64,000 nucleotides of DNA from Gammaproteobacteria bacterium (GTDB lineage Bacteria > Pseudomonadota > Gammaproteobacteria > Pseudomonadales > Halieaceae), in NCBI GenBank assembly GCA_030427485.1, contig JAUICG010000024.1:18263-82262 (forward strand). The letters run 5' to 3'. Positions within the stretch are counted from its first letter, which is position 1, and each line of letters begins with the position of its first letter. The translations under genes and the position numbers were made by a program. Shown in pieces: positions 15,284 through 24,623 of the stretch. The notes under the pieces were generated by a model. That model was given only the letters and a program-made list of their open reading frames with translations. It made no database searches and was not told the DNA's origin.

Positions 15284-18130
15284 TCAAGCCGCCTTGCGCC
15301 GGTTCCGCTTCTTGAGCACTGGCGCAAGGAACTGTCCCGTGTAGGAACCCCTGGTCTTCGCCACGTCTTCCGGCGTGCCCGTAGCGATAATCGTGCCGCC
15401 GCCGCTGCCGCCTTCCGGCCCCAGGTCCACTATCCAGTCCGCGGTTTTGATCACATCCAGGTTGTGCTCGATGATTACCACCGTGTTGCCGTGGTCGCGC
15501 AGCCGGTGCAACACTTCCAGCAACTGCTTGATGTCCTCGAAGTGCAGGCCGGTGGTCGGTTCGTCCAGTATGTACAGGGTCTTGCCGGTATCCCGCTTGG
15601 ACAACTCCCGCGACAGCTTGATGCGCTGGGCTTCCCCGCCCGACAGGGTGGTGGCGGCCTGGCCCAGGCGAATATAGGAGAGGCCGACGTCCACCAGGGT
15701 CTGCAGCTTCCGTGCGATAGCGGTGACTGGTTCGAAAAAGGGCAGCGCATCCTCCACGGTCATATCCAGCACTTCGTGAATATTCTTGCCCTTATAACGA
15801 ATATCGAGTGTCTCGCGGTTGTAACGCTTTCCTTTGCAGATATCGCAGGGTACATAGATGTCGGGCAGGAAGTGCATTTCCACCTTGGTCACGCCATCGC
15901 CCTGGCAGGCCTCGCAGCGCCCGCCCTTGACGTTAAAGCTGAAGCGGCCGGGCTTGTAGCCCCTGGAGCGCGCCTCCTGTGTACCCGCGAAGAGTTCGCG
16001 CACGGGCGTAAAGATGCCTGTATAGGTGGCGGGATTGGAGCGCGGCGTGCGCCCGATCGGGCTCTGGTCGATGTCGATGCATTTGTCGATCCGCTCCATG
16101 CCGGTGACGGATTCGAAGGGCGCGGGGGCGAGGGTAGTCGCGCCGTTCAGTTCCGTCGCCGCGATGGGGTAGAGCGTGCCGTTGATGAGAGAGGATTTGC
16201 CCGAGCCGGACACGCCGGTGATGCAGGTGAGCAAGCCCAGTGGAATTTCCAGCGTGACGGACTGCAGGTTATTGCCGCTCGCACCGGTCAGCACCAGTTG
16301 CTGCTTCGGGTCGGGCCTGGTGCGTCGCTTGGGTATATCGATTTCCCGCGCGCCACTGAGGTAGGCGCCTGTCAGTGATTGCTTGCAGTTGACGATGTCC
16401 TCCAGCGTACCGGACGCGACCACCCGGCCGCCGTGAATGCCCGCGCCAGGGCCGATATCGATGATATGATCCGCGCGGCGAATGGCGTCCTCGTCGTGTT
16501 CAACCACCAGCACCGTATTCCCCATATCCCGCAAATGCGTGAGCGTGGCCAGCAAGCGCTCGTTGTCGCGCTGGTGCAGACCGATTGATGGTTCATCGAG
16601 TATGTACATGACACCCACCAGGCCGGCGCCTATCTGCGACGCCAGGCGGATGCGCTGCGCCTCTCCGCCAGACAGTGTCTCGGCGGAGCGATTCAGCGAG
16701 AGATAGTTCAACCCCACATCAACGAGGAAGCGATAACGGGCGCGCAGCTCCTTGAGAATTTTGTCGGCTATCTCGCCGAGCCGCCCCTGCAATTTCAGTT
16801 GCTTGAAGTAGGCCTCTGCCTCGCCGACAGGCATGGCCGTGATAGTGGGGAGACTATGGCCATCGATGAAGACATGGCGAGCATCAAGGCGCAGTCGGGT
16901 GCCGTCGCAGTCGGGGCAGGGTTGGGTGGCCAGGAATTTGGACAGGTCGTCGCGGACCGATTGCGATTCGGTATCGCGATAGCGGCGCTCCATGTTGGGC
17001 AAAATGCCTTCGAAGACGTGCTTGCGTTTAAACACATCCCCGCGGTCGTTGATGTAGGAGAAGGCGATCTCCTGCTTGCCACTGCCGTGGAGGATGACCT
17101 GGCGGTGCTTCTTGCTCAACTCGCTGAAGGGTGTATCGATGTCGAAGCCGTAGTGCTCGGCCAGTGACGTCAGCATGTGGAAGTAGTAGACGTTGCGCCG
17201 GTCCCAGCCGCGGATGGCACCCTCTGCCAGGCTCGCCTCGGGGAACTGGATCAGCCGCTCTTCGTCAAAAAACTGCTTCACGCCGAGGCCGTCGCACCCG
17301 CTGCAGGCCCCCGCCGGATTGTTGAAAGAGAACATGCGGGGTTCGAGTTCATCAATGCTGTGCCCGCATTCAGGGCAGGCAAAGCGAGCGGAGAAGCTCA
17401 TTTCCCTTCCTTTCTCTTCCATGTAGCTGATGGAAGCCTGCCCGTCAGTCAGCGCCAGTGCTGTCTCGAAAGATTCTGCCAGCCGCACGCCGAGGTCCTT
17501 GCGCACTTTGAAGCGGTCGACAACCACTTCTATGCGATGCTTTTTCTTCTTGTCCAGCGCCGGGGCGTCGTCGAGATCCGTGATGATGCCGTCTATGCGG
17601 GCACGGACAAAACCACTGGCACGCAGTTCTTCCAGGACGTGCAGGTGTTCACCCTTGCGGTCGCGCACCACCGTCGCCAGGAGCATCAGTTTGGTGTCTT
17701 CCGGCAGGGCCAGCACCGCATCCACCATCTGGCTGACGGTCTGGGCCTGCAGATTCAAGCCGTGCTCGGGGCAGCGTGGTTCCCCCACGCGCGCATAGAG
17801 CAGGCGCAGGTAGTCGTAGATTTCAGTGATCGTACCCACGGTGGAGCGGGGGTTGTGGGAGGTGGATTTCTGTTCGATGGAGATGGCCGGTGACAGCCCC
17901 TCGATATGGTCCGTATCGGGCTTCTCCATCAGGGAGAGAAACTGCCGCGCATAGGTGGACAGGGATTCCACGTAGCGGCGTTGCCCCTCCGCGTACAATG
18001 TGTCGAACGCGAGCGAGGATTTGCCCGAGCCCGACAGGCCGGTGATGACCACCAGCCTGTCCCGGGGGATGTCGAGATCGATGTTCTTGAGATTGTGGGT
18101 GCGAGCCCCGCGAACCTGGATGGTATCCAT
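15284..18130 (-). CDS. uvrA: Excinuclease ABC subunit A
   Basis: UvrA, the damage-sensing ATPase of nucleotide excision repair, acting as a dimer with UvrB. From the ATG at 18130 the product is 948 residues, the family length, starting MDTIQVRGARTHNLKNIDLD; the open frame extends 63 codons upstream but those residues are not UvrA-like. Visible are Walker A GLSGSGKSS (31-39), a second GVSGSGKSS, ABC signatures (LSGGEAQRI, twice) and two zinc modules (CPECG/CSGC and CEAC/CDIC). The order uvrA, MFS, ssb is common in Pseudomonas relatives. I found no LexA box upstream. Confidence 0.97.
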   Translation of the reverse strand: MDTIQVRGARTHNLKNIDLDIPRDRLVVITGLSGSGKSSLAFDTLYAEGQRRYVESLSTYARQFLSLMEKPDTDHIEGLSPAISIEQKSTSHNPRSTVGTITEIYDYLRLLYARVGEPRCPEHGLNLQAQTVSQMVDAVLALPEDTKLMLLATVVRDRKGEHLHVLEELRASGFVRARIDGIITDLDDAPALDKKKKHRIEVVVDRFKVRKDLGVRLAESFETALALTDGQASISYMEEKGREMSFSARFACPECGHSIDELEPRMFSFNNPAGACSGCDGLGVKQFFDEERLIQFPEASLAEGAIRGWDRRNVYYFHMLTSLAEHYGFDIDTPFSELSKKHRQVILHGSGKQEIAFSYINDRGDVFKRKHVFEGILPNMERRYRDTESQSVRDDLSKFLATQPCPDCDGTRLRLDARHVFIDGHSLPTITAMPVGEAEAYFKQLKLQGRLGEIADKILKELRARYRFLVDVGLNYLSLNRSAETLSGGEAQRIRLASQIGAGLVGVMYILDEPSIGLHQRDNERLLATLTHLRDMGNTVLVVEHDEDAIRRADHIIDIGPGAGIHGGRVVASGTLEDIVNCKQSLTGAYLSGAREIDIPKRRTRPDPKQQLVLTGASGNNLQSVTLEIPLGLLTCITGVSGSGKSSLINGTLYPIAATELNGATTLAPAPFESVTGMERIDKCIDIDQSPIGRTPRSNPATYTGIFTPVRELFAGTQEARSRGYKPGRFSFNVKGGRCEACQGDGVTKVEMHFLPDIYVPCDICKGKRYNRETLDIRYKGKNIHEVLDMTVEDALPFFEPVTAIARKLQTLVDVGLSYIRLGQAATTLSGGEAQRIKLSRELSKRDTGKTLYILDEPTTGLHFEDIKQLLEVLHRLRDHGNTVVIIEHNLDVIKTADWIVDLGPEGGSGGGTIIATGTPEDVAKTRGSYTGQFLAPVLKKRNRRKAA

Positions 18131-18166
18131 GTGCCCTCTGATGCTGCCTCGAAACCGAAACAGGGC

Positions 18167-18196
18167 AGTATAGGCCCTTAGCCGTAGTCGTGGCAA
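18167..18196 (-). promoter_or_regulatory. uvrA promoter
   Basis: On the reverse strand TTGCCA (18191-18196), an 18-nt spacer and TATACT (18167-18172), 37 nt before the uvrA start codon. No CTG-N10-CAG LexA operator overlaps it. Confidence 0.5.
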
Positions 18197-18322
18197 AAGC
18201 CGGGCTTTTGTTCCATCCGGCAGGCTCGCGTGGTGTCCTCGACGTTGCGGAACTGGTACCATTGCCCGTTGTTTTTCCAGCGACCTCCCGGTGAATAGCC
18301 CGTAGTGATTACTGAACACCCC

Positions 18323-19528
18323 ATGACAGCACAGGAGCGGCGCTCCGTAGCTTCACTGGCTCTCCTGTACTGTTTTCGCATGCTGGGCCTGTTCATGGTG
18401 CTGCCGCTGCTGGCGCTCTATGCGGCGGACCTGCCCGGCTCCACACCCGTCCTGATAGGTCTGGCGCTGGGTACCTATGGCCTGACCCAGGCGCTGCTGC
18501 AGATTCCGCTGGGCTGGCTCTCAGACAGGGTCGGTCGCAAGCCGGTGATTATCGCGGGGCTGCTGCTGTTCGCGTTGGGCAGTGTGATTGCGGCCCTGGC
18601 GGACAGTATGTGGGGCATAATTCTCGGTCGCACACTGCAGGGCGCGGGTGCGATAGCCAGTACCGTGCTGGCCCTGGTGGCGGACCTGACGCGTGAGGAG
18701 CAGCGCACCAAGGCGATGGCCGCCGTGGGGATGAGTATAGGACTGTCGTTTGCGGTGGCGCTGGTGCTGGGTCCGGTCATGGCATCTTTCGGTGGTCTGC
18801 CGCTCGTTTTCTGGTTTACCGCGGCACTGGCGTTCATTGGCATCGCCATTGTTGTGCTATTGGTTCCAGCCGCGCCCTTGCTGGCGGCAGAGCACAGCGG
18901 GGCCAGCGCACGGTTGGCGCTGGTGCGGCACAGCCTCGGGAATGCGGTGCTGTTACGGCTCAATTTTGGCGTGTTTGTCCTGCATTTTATCCTTACGGCC
19001 AGTTTCCTCGTGGTGCCGGGCTTGCTCGAGCAGTCTATTGGTGTGGACCGTGCGCACCACTGGATGGTGTATCTGCCCGTGCTCGTTCTGTCGCTGGCCG
19101 GCATGGTGCCATTGATGATCATGGCGGAGCGGGGCGGGCGACTGCAGCAGATGTTCCTGCTGGGCATTGCGCTGGTGTTTGCCGCGTTGGCCCTGCTCGA
19201 TTTCACCTCGAGCACGCTGCTTTTTTACGGCGGCCTGTGGCTGTTTTTCGTCGGATTCAATTACCTGGAGGCGACGCTGCCCTCGCTGCTCAGCAAATCG
19301 GTCTCCGCCGGTGCAAAGGGTACGGCAATGGGGGTTTATTCCACCTGCCAGTTCCTGGGGGCGTTCGCCGGCGGAGCCGGAGGCGGTTGGCTGTTACAAC
19401 ATATGGGCGAATACGCGTTGACAGGGGCCTGCCTGCTGCTCGCGGCGCTGTGGTGGCTGCTGGTATGGCGGGCGCCGGTGCCGCTTGGGGCGAAACAGGG
19501 CCAGCCCAGCCCGGTACCGGGCGTATAA
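18323..19528 (+). CDS. MFS transporter (YajR-like)
   Basis: A major facilitator superfamily permease of about 401 residues with some twelve hydrophobic segments. The MFS motif between helices 2 and 3 is clear (GWLSDRVGRKPVI), as are LGRTLQGAGAIAS and a central hydrophilic loop. It diverges from uvrA and precedes ssb, the usual place of this YajR-like family in Pseudomonas relatives; the substrate is unknown. ATG 18323 (MTAQERRSV) resembles homologues; GTG 18305 is also in frame. Confidence 0.85.
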   Translation: MTAQERRSVASLALLYCFRMLGLFMVLPLLALYAADLPGSTPVLIGLALGTYGLTQALLQIPLGWLSDRVGRKPVIIAGLLLFALGSVIAALADSMWGIILGRTLQGAGAIASTVLALVADLTREEQRTKAMAAVGMSIGLSFAVALVLGPVMASFGGLPLVFWFTAALAFIGIAIVVLLVPAAPLLAAEHSGASARLALVRHSLGNAVLLRLNFGVFVLHFILTASFLVVPGLLEQSIGVDRAHHWMVYLPVLVLSLAGMVPLMIMAERGGRLQQMFLLGIALVFAALALLDFTSSTLLFYGGLWLFFVGFNYLEATLPSLLSKSVSAGAKGTAMGVYSTCQFLGAFAGGAGGGWLLQHMGEYALTGACLLLAALWWLLVWRAPVPLGAKQGQPSPVPGV

Positions 19529-19571
19529 AGCACGACAGGGCGGGAAAGCCCGCTGCCTGCCCGTTCCTTTG

Positions 19572-19596
19572 CCGGGGCCAATGGGGTGTGCCCCGG
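19572..19596 (+). terminator. Weak terminator-like hairpin between the MFS gene and ssb
   Basis: CCGGGGC (19572-19578) pairs with GCCCCGG (19590-19596) across an 11-nt loop, followed by only three T residues. It may end the MFS transcript or lie in an ssb leader. Confidence 0.4.
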
Positions 19597-19623
19597 TTTG
19601 ATCGACAATGGCGGCTGATGCTG

Positions 19624-19652
19624 TCGCAATTGCGGAATTGGGTTGCTATAGT
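19624..19652 (+). promoter_or_regulatory. Candidate ssb promoter
   Basis: A good -10 TATAGT (19647-19652) lies 17 nt after a weak -35 TCGCAA (19624-19629) and 46 nt before the ssb start. No LexA-type operator is visible. Confidence 0.35.
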
Positions 19653-19698
19653 CCGATCCAAATCCGTATCGAATATGCAGAGTGAATGAGGGAAGTTT

Positions 19699-20190
19699 AT
19701 GGCCACACGGGGCGTTAACAAAGTCATCCTGGTAGGCAACCTGGGCAACGATCCGGAAGTCCGGTACTCCCAGGGCGGGGCCGCGATCACCAATGTTTCA
19801 GTTGCCACTTCGGAAACGTGGAAGGACAAGCAGACGGGGCAGCCGCAGGAGCGGACCGAGTGGCACCGGGTGGTGTTTTTCAACCGCCTGGCGGAAATTG
19901 CCGCCGAATACCTGCGCAAGGGCGCCAAGGTGTATGTCGAGGGCAGTATTCGCACCCGTAAGTGGCAGGACAAGGACGGCCAGGATCGCTATACCACCGA
20001 GATCGTGGCCAATGAAATGCAGATGCTGGACAGTCGTAATGCCGGCCAGGGTGGCGGTCAGCCAGATTATGACGCGCCTCAGCGAAGTTCCCACTCTGCG
20101 GGTCCGCGAGCCCAGGGAGCGGTCCAGTCCGCCGGCGGAGGAGCACCCGATAACGACTACAGCAACTTCGATGACGACATCCCGTTCTGA
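19699..20190 (+). CDS. ssb: Single-stranded DNA-binding protein
   Basis: SSB, which coats single-stranded DNA in replication, recombination and repair. The 163-residue product has the OB fold (RGVNKVILVGNLGNDPEVRY near the start, TEWHRVVFFNRLAEIAAEYL), a glycine/glutamine-rich flexible region and the acidic protein-docking tail DDDIPF. GGGAAG precedes the ATG. Confidence 0.97.
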   Translation: MATRGVNKVILVGNLGNDPEVRYSQGGAAITNVSVATSETWKDKQTGQPQERTEWHRVVFFNRLAEIAAEYLRKGAKVYVEGSIRTRKWQDKDGQDRYTTEIVANEMQMLDSRNAGQGGGQPDYDAPQRSSHSAGPRAQGAVQSAGGGAPDNDYSNFDDDIPF

Positions 20191-20244
20191 CGACGTAGTC
20201 GCCGATTGTCAACGCAGTAGGACCGGGTAGGCGGAACAGCCAGG

Positions 20245-21123
20245 GTGCGCGTACTCATATTGGGATCCGATACGCCTTTAGGCATGGCCATGCTACAGCG
20301 GCAGGCGCTACAGGGGCGCCATGAACTCGTGCCGATGAGCCGCTCCGCCTGCCGTTGGAAAAGCGAGCGGCAGGCGAAGAAGAGCGTGTCGCGGGCGAAA
20401 AGCGATATCGTGGTGGATGTGCGGATAGAAGCCGCCGGCGACGGCGGTATCCAGATCCAGGAACTGGATTTGCAGCGCTGCCACTGGGTGGCCAAGAGTT
20501 GCCAGCGCACCAGTACCCCGTATCTGTATATTTCCAGTTCCAGGGTGTTCTCCGGCCAGTTGCATCGCCCCTATGTTGAGGATGATGTGCCTGACAACGA
20601 GGAGAACGTGGGTGAGTTGCTGGCACGTGCAGAGCACACGGTGGCAGAATCCTGTGCGCGCCACCTGATCCTGCGCTTCGGCCCGATATTCTCCTACGAG
20701 GGATCGAACCTCATCACCCAGATGCTGGGGCCTTTGCGGGAGGGCGACAGCCTTATCCTGGACAATAATCTGCGCGGTTCCCCGGTGGCCGCAGATGATG
20801 GCGCGCGTGTGATAATGGCGCTGCTGGATCAATTGAGTACGGGGCTGGAGCCATGGGGTGTCTACAACTATGGCAGTTCCGATACCGCCACCTATTACGA
20901 GTTTGCCGAGGCGTTGCTGGCGGCCGCTTCACAGTTTTCCGATTTCAGTTCCTCGGCCGTGCAGCTGGAGCGCGAGCCCGAGGGCTTGCCGCCGCTGAGC
21001 AGGGCGCTGGATTGCAGCAAGATTCGCAACACGTTTGCCATCAGGCAGGTGCCCTGGCGCAGCGCGATCGGCGATCTGGTAAAACATTACTACGAACAAC
21101 AGGAGGGAGCCGGGAATGGCTAA
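20245..21123 (+). CDS. SDR-family sugar-nucleotide reductase-like protein
   Basis: A 292-residue protein of the extended short-chain dehydrogenase/RmlD-like group, usually annotated as NAD(P)-dependent sugar-nucleotide binding. It starts at GTG 20245 with MRVLILGSDTPLGMAML, a dinucleotide-binding GxxxxxG loop, and has YLYISSSRVFSG near residues 94-105, where the family carries its catalytic Ser; the usual YxxxK is not obvious (a diverged region reads RAEHTVAES). It may therefore be a degenerate or non-canonical reductase. It overlaps moaB by 8 nt, so the three genes to 22851 are probably one operon. Confidence 0.7.
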   Translation: MRVLILGSDTPLGMAMLQRQALQGRHELVPMSRSACRWKSERQAKKSVSRAKSDIVVDVRIEAAGDGGIQIQELDLQRCHWVAKSCQRTSTPYLYISSSRVFSGQLHRPYVEDDVPDNEENVGELLARAEHTVAESCARHLILRFGPIFSYEGSNLITQMLGPLREGDSLILDNNLRGSPVAADDGARVIMALLDQLSTGLEPWGVYNYGSSDTATYYEFAEALLAAASQFSDFSSSAVQLEREPEGLPPLSRALDCSKIRNTFAIRQVPWRSAIGDLVKHYYEQQEGAGNG

Positions 21124-21646
21124 AGTGGATGGCGCCGGGTTAAAGCCGCTGTCGATCGCCGTAATGACGGTGTCGGATACGCGCACCGGGGAAAACGATA
21201 CGTCTGGCGACTATCTGGCCCAGGCGCTGCAGGAACAGGGGCATCGCGCAGCGGTCAGGGCCATAGTACGGGACGACATATACCAGATTCGCGCAACGCT
21301 GTCCGCCTGGATAGCGGATGCGAGCATCGATGCCGTGCTCGTTACCGGAGGCACGGGCTTTTCCGGGAGGGATTCCACTCCGGAAGCCGTACGGCCCCTG
21401 TTCGACAAGGAGGTAGACGGTTTCGGCGAGGTATTCCGCGCGCTCTCGTTTACGGAGATAGGATCTTCTACCATCCAGTCCCGTGCCGTGGCGGGTTTTG
21501 CCAATGAGACGATAATTTTCTGTATGCCGGGTTCCACGGGTGCCTGCAAAACCGCCTGGAATGGCATTATCCGCGAGCAGTTGGACAGCCGCCACCGGCC
21601 CTGCAACTTTGTCGGTGTGCTGGGAGTCCGGGCAGCGCAGGAGTGA
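21116..21646 (+). CDS. moaB: Molybdenum cofactor biosynthesis protein B
   Basis: MoaB/MogA-fold protein of molybdopterin synthesis, thought to adenylylate molybdopterin. The 176-residue product has the fold motifs AVMTVSDTRTGENDTSGDYL (near 15-34), LVTGGTGFSGRDSTPEAV and FCMPGSTGACKTAWNGII. AGGAGG lies upstream of the ATG, inside the end of the preceding gene, and its stop overlaps the moeA GTG by four bases. Confidence 0.93.
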   Translation: MAKVDGAGLKPLSIAVMTVSDTRTGENDTSGDYLAQALQEQGHRAAVRAIVRDDIYQIRATLSAWIADASIDAVLVTGGTGFSGRDSTPEAVRPLFDKEVDGFGEVFRALSFTEIGSSTIQSRAVAGFANETIIFCMPGSTGACKTAWNGIIREQLDSRHRPCNFVGVLGVRAAQE

Positions 21647-22851
21647 GCCCGTTGCTGCCGATCGAGGAGGCCGTGGCGCGGGTTCTTGCGCTGGCCCGCC
21701 CGATATCCGACGTTGTAGAGCTGCCCCTGCTGGAGGCCCTGGGCCTGGTATTGGCCAGTGACGTGGTATCCACGCTGGACGTACCTCCGCAGGACAATAG
21801 TGCGATGGACGGCTATGCCCTGCGCGCCGGCGACGCCGACCGGGCGCTGCCGGTGAGTCAGCGTATTCCCGCCGGCGCTGTTGGTTGCGCGCTCGAAGGC
21901 GGAACCGCGGCCCGAATTTTTACCGGGGCGCCGATTCCCGGGGGCGCGGATGCCGTGGTGATGCAGGAAGACTGTGTCGAGTCATCCGGAACGGTCAGGG
22001 TATCCGGCGCGGTAGTGGTCGGGCAGAACATTCGCCCGCGCGGGCAGGATATCGCCGCGGGCGAAACGGTTCTGGTCGCGGGTCGAGTGCTGCGCCCGCA
22101 GGATCTGGGACTGTTGGCTTCCGTCGGCTGCAGTTCCGTTCGTGTCTACCGCCCTCTGCGGGTAGCTGTGCTTTCCACGGGTGATGAATTGGTTGAGCCC
22201 GGCAGTGGTGAACTCGGCGAAGGCTGTATCTACAACTCGAACCGCTATACGCTGACGGGGTTGTTACGTGCGCTCAATCTGGAAGTCGTTGACTGCGGCA
22301 TAGTGGCGGACACCCCGGAGGCGACCGGGGCGGCCCTGTCGACTGCCGCTGCCCGTGCGGACTGCGTGATTACCACCGGCGGCGTTTCTGTGGGGGAAGA
22401 GGATCACGTGCGCAACCAGGTCCAGAAGCTCGGTCGGCTGGACCTGTGGAAACTCGCTATCAAGCCGGGCAAGCCACTGGCCTTCGGCAGCATTGGCGAG
22501 ACACCGTTCATCGGACTGCCCGGCAATCCGACTTCGGTGTTCGTGACGTTCTGCCTGGTCGCCAGGCCTTTCCTGCTGAAGCTGCAGGGGGTGGTAGAGT
22601 CGGAACCTTTGCGCCTGCAGGCCCTGGCGGCGTTCTCGGTACCCCGGCCGGGAACACGCCAGGATTACCTGCGAGTGACGCTGGAAAATACAGCGGACGG
22701 ATTGCGCGCCTGCAGGTACGCCAACCAGAGCTCGGGCGTCCTCAGTTCGGTGAGCCACAGTAATGCGCTGGCCATCATTCCCATTGGCGCGACCGTTGAG
22801 GAAGGCGATACGGTGGAGGTACTGCTGCTGGATCTGGCGATACGCGGCTGA
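21643..22851 (+). CDS. moeA: Molybdopterin molybdenumtransferase
   Basis: MoeA, which inserts molybdate into adenylylated molybdopterin. The 402-residue product starts at GTG 21643, overlapping moaB (GTGA). Family motifs are PPQDNSAMDGYALR (near 47-60), TGAPIPGGADAVVMQE, STGDELVEPG, NSNRYTLTGLL, TTGGVSVGEEDHV and KPGKPLAFG followed by GLPGNPTSVF. It makes the cofactor for molybdoenzymes, none of which is in the window. Confidence 0.95.
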   Translation: MSPLLPIEEAVARVLALARPISDVVELPLLEALGLVLASDVVSTLDVPPQDNSAMDGYALRAGDADRALPVSQRIPAGAVGCALEGGTAARIFTGAPIPGGADAVVMQEDCVESSGTVRVSGAVVVGQNIRPRGQDIAAGETVLVAGRVLRPQDLGLLASVGCSSVRVYRPLRVAVLSTGDELVEPGSGELGEGCIYNSNRYTLTGLLRALNLEVVDCGIVADTPEATGAALSTAAARADCVITTGGVSVGEEDHVRNQVQKLGRLDLWKLAIKPGKPLAFGSIGETPFIGLPGNPTSVFVTFCLVARPFLLKLQGVVESEPLRLQALAAFSVPRPGTRQDYLRVTLENTADGLRACRYANQSSGVLSSVSHSNALAIIPIGATVEEGDTVEVLLLDLAIRG

Positions 22852-22876
22852 GGCATCGCCAACACGGCTCCACAAT

Positions 22877-24103
22877 TCAGCCGGAGTATTTCTGGAAAAC
22901 CAGCGATGCGTTGGTGCCACCAAACCCAAAGCTGTTGGACATTACCCGCTGCAGGTCGACGTTGTCCTGCCGGGTGACAGCGATGGGCAGTCCGACGGCT
23001 TCGGGGTCCAGTTCCTCGATATTGGCGGAGGCCGCGATAAAGCTTCGCTGCTGCATGAGCAGGGAGTAAATCGCTTCCTGCACGCCCGCGGCGCCCAGCG
23101 AATGCCCGGACAGCGATTTGGTGGAACCCACCACCGGGATGCTCGCCTGCCCCTCGTAGACGGTGCGCACGGCTTTCAGCTCCTGGATGTCGCCCGCCGG
23201 TGTGCTGGTACCGTGTGCATTGATGTAATCTACCGGGCCATCGACGGTGCTGAGCGCCTGCTGCATACAGCGTACGGCCCCCTCCCCCGAGGGTGCGACC
23301 ATGTCGTAGCCGTCGGAGGTGGCGCCATAGCCAACCAACTCCGCGTATATTTTTGCGCCCCGTGCTTTTGCGTGCTCCAGCTCCTCGACGACCAGCATAC
23401 CGCCGCCGCCGGCGATCACGAAACCGTCGCGGTTCGCGTCATAGGCGCGCGAGGCCCTCTCCGGCGTATCGTTGTACTTGGTGGAAAGCGCCCCCATGGC
23501 ATCGAACAGGCAACTGAGTGTCCAGTGCAGTTCCTCCCCGCCACCGGCAAACACCAGGTCCTGCTTTCCCAGTTGAATTTGTTCCATCGCATTGCCGATA
23601 CAGTGCGCACTGGTGGAGCAGGCCGAGGAAATGGAATAGTTCACGCCCTTGATCTTGAATGGCGTGGCGAGACAGGCGGACACGGTGCTGCCCATGGTCT
23701 GGGTGACCCGGTACGGACCCACGCGACGCAGGCCTCGCTCGCGCAGCAGGTCGGACGCTTCAGTCTGGCTTGAAGAGGACGCGCCACCGGAACCGGCGAT
23801 TATCCCGGTGCGCACATTGGATATAATGTCCGGCGTGAGACCGGCGTCCTCGATTGCCTGCTGCATTGAGATATAAGCGTAGGCCGCTGCATCTCCCATG
23901 AAGCGCAACTGCTTACGATCTATATGTGCGGCGATATCGATAAGCGGTGCGCCGGACACATGCGACCGCATACCCATGTCAATCTGCTCCTGGCTTTGGC
24001 TGATGCCTGAGCGACCTTCAAACAGGGATTCAGCGACGCTGATCGCGTCGTTACCAAGGCATGAGACAATACCCAATCCTGTGATGACAACTCTTTTTCC
24101 CAT
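22877..24103 (-). CDS. fabB: 3-oxoacyl-ACP synthase I
   Basis: FabB, the condensing enzyme that elongates unsaturated intermediates in type II fatty acid synthesis. From ATG 24103 the product is 408 residues, starting MGKRVVITGLGIVSCLGND. The catalytic triad is visible: Cys162 in SSACSTSAHC, His in INAHGTSTPAGD and His in LSGHSLGAAG. The long upstream open frame runs back into fabA and is not used. It lies 4 nt after fabA, the standard coupled pair. Confidence 0.97.
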   Translation of the reverse strand: MGKRVVITGLGIVSCLGNDAISVAESLFEGRSGISQSQEQIDMGMRSHVSGAPLIDIAAHIDRKQLRFMGDAAAYAYISMQQAIEDAGLTPDIISNVRTGIIAGSGGASSSSQTEASDLLRERGLRRVGPYRVTQTMGSTVSACLATPFKIKGVNYSISSACSTSAHCIGNAMEQIQLGKQDLVFAGGGEELHWTLSCLFDAMGALSTKYNDTPERASRAYDANRDGFVIAGGGGMLVVEELEHAKARGAKIYAELVGYGATSDGYDMVAPSGEGAVRCMQQALSTVDGPVDYINAHGTSTPAGDIQELKAVRTVYEGQASIPVVGSTKSLSGHSLGAAGVQEAIYSLLMQQRSFIAASANIEELDPEAVGLPIAVTRQDNVDLQRVMSNSFGFGGTNASLVFQKYSG

Positions 24104-24107
24104 GGGG

Positions 24108-24623
24108 TTAGAAAGACTCCGTAGATTTAAAGAGGCCGACTCGCAAGTCTTTTGCGGCGTAGATTTCCTTGCCGTCAACCGAAAGACTGCCATCGGCGAT
24201 TCCCATAATCAGCTTGCGCTCGATTACGCGGCGGATATTGATGTTATAGACTATTTTGGTGGCGCTTGGCAGTATCTGGCCGCTGAATTTCACCTCGCCG
24301 CATCCCAGGGCTCGCCCGCGCCCCGGATTTCCCCGCCATCCGAGGAAAAATCCCACGAGTTGCCACATTGCGTCAAGCCCCAGGCATCCGGGCATGACCG
24401 GGTCGCCCGGAAAGTGGCACTTGAAAAACCACAGATCCGGCTGGATATCCAGTTCCGCCACGATCTCGCCTTTGCCGTAGCCTCCGCCTTCGGAACTGAT
24501 ATGAGCAATGCGGTCAATCATCAGCATGCCGTCGGTGGGAAGCTGGGCGTTGCCGGGACCGAACAGTTCACCGTTACCGCAGGCGATCAGTTCGTCTTTT
24601 GAGTATGTGCTTTTGGCGATCAT
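24108..24623 (-). CDS. fabA: 3-hydroxydecanoyl-ACP dehydratase/isomerase
   Basis: FabA, which dehydrates 3-hydroxyacyl-ACP and isomerises trans-2- to cis-3-decenoyl-ACP, the branch point to unsaturated fatty acids. The 171-residue length is exact. His70 (CHFPGDPVMPG) and Asp84 (GLDAMWQL) are at the catalytic positions of E. coli FabA. No recognisable FadR or FabR site was found upstream. Confidence 0.97.
   Translation of the reverse strand: MIAKSTYSKDELIACGNGELFGPGNAQLPTDGMLMIDRIAHISSEGGGYGKGEIVAELDIQPDLWFFKCHFPGDPVMPGCLGLDAMWQLVGFFLGWRGNPGRGRALGCGEVKFSGQILPSATKIVYNINIRRVIERKLIMGIADGSLSVDGKEIYAAKDLRVGLFKSTESF

Noticed and set aside
18131..18322. LexA operator controlling uvrA
   Set aside because: No CTG-N10-CAG or similar palindrome is present in the region, although uvrA is often SOS-controlled.
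22763..23773. A 336-codon forward frame over fabB
   Set aside because: Antisense to fabB, which has its complete catalytic triad; no family features in the shadow.
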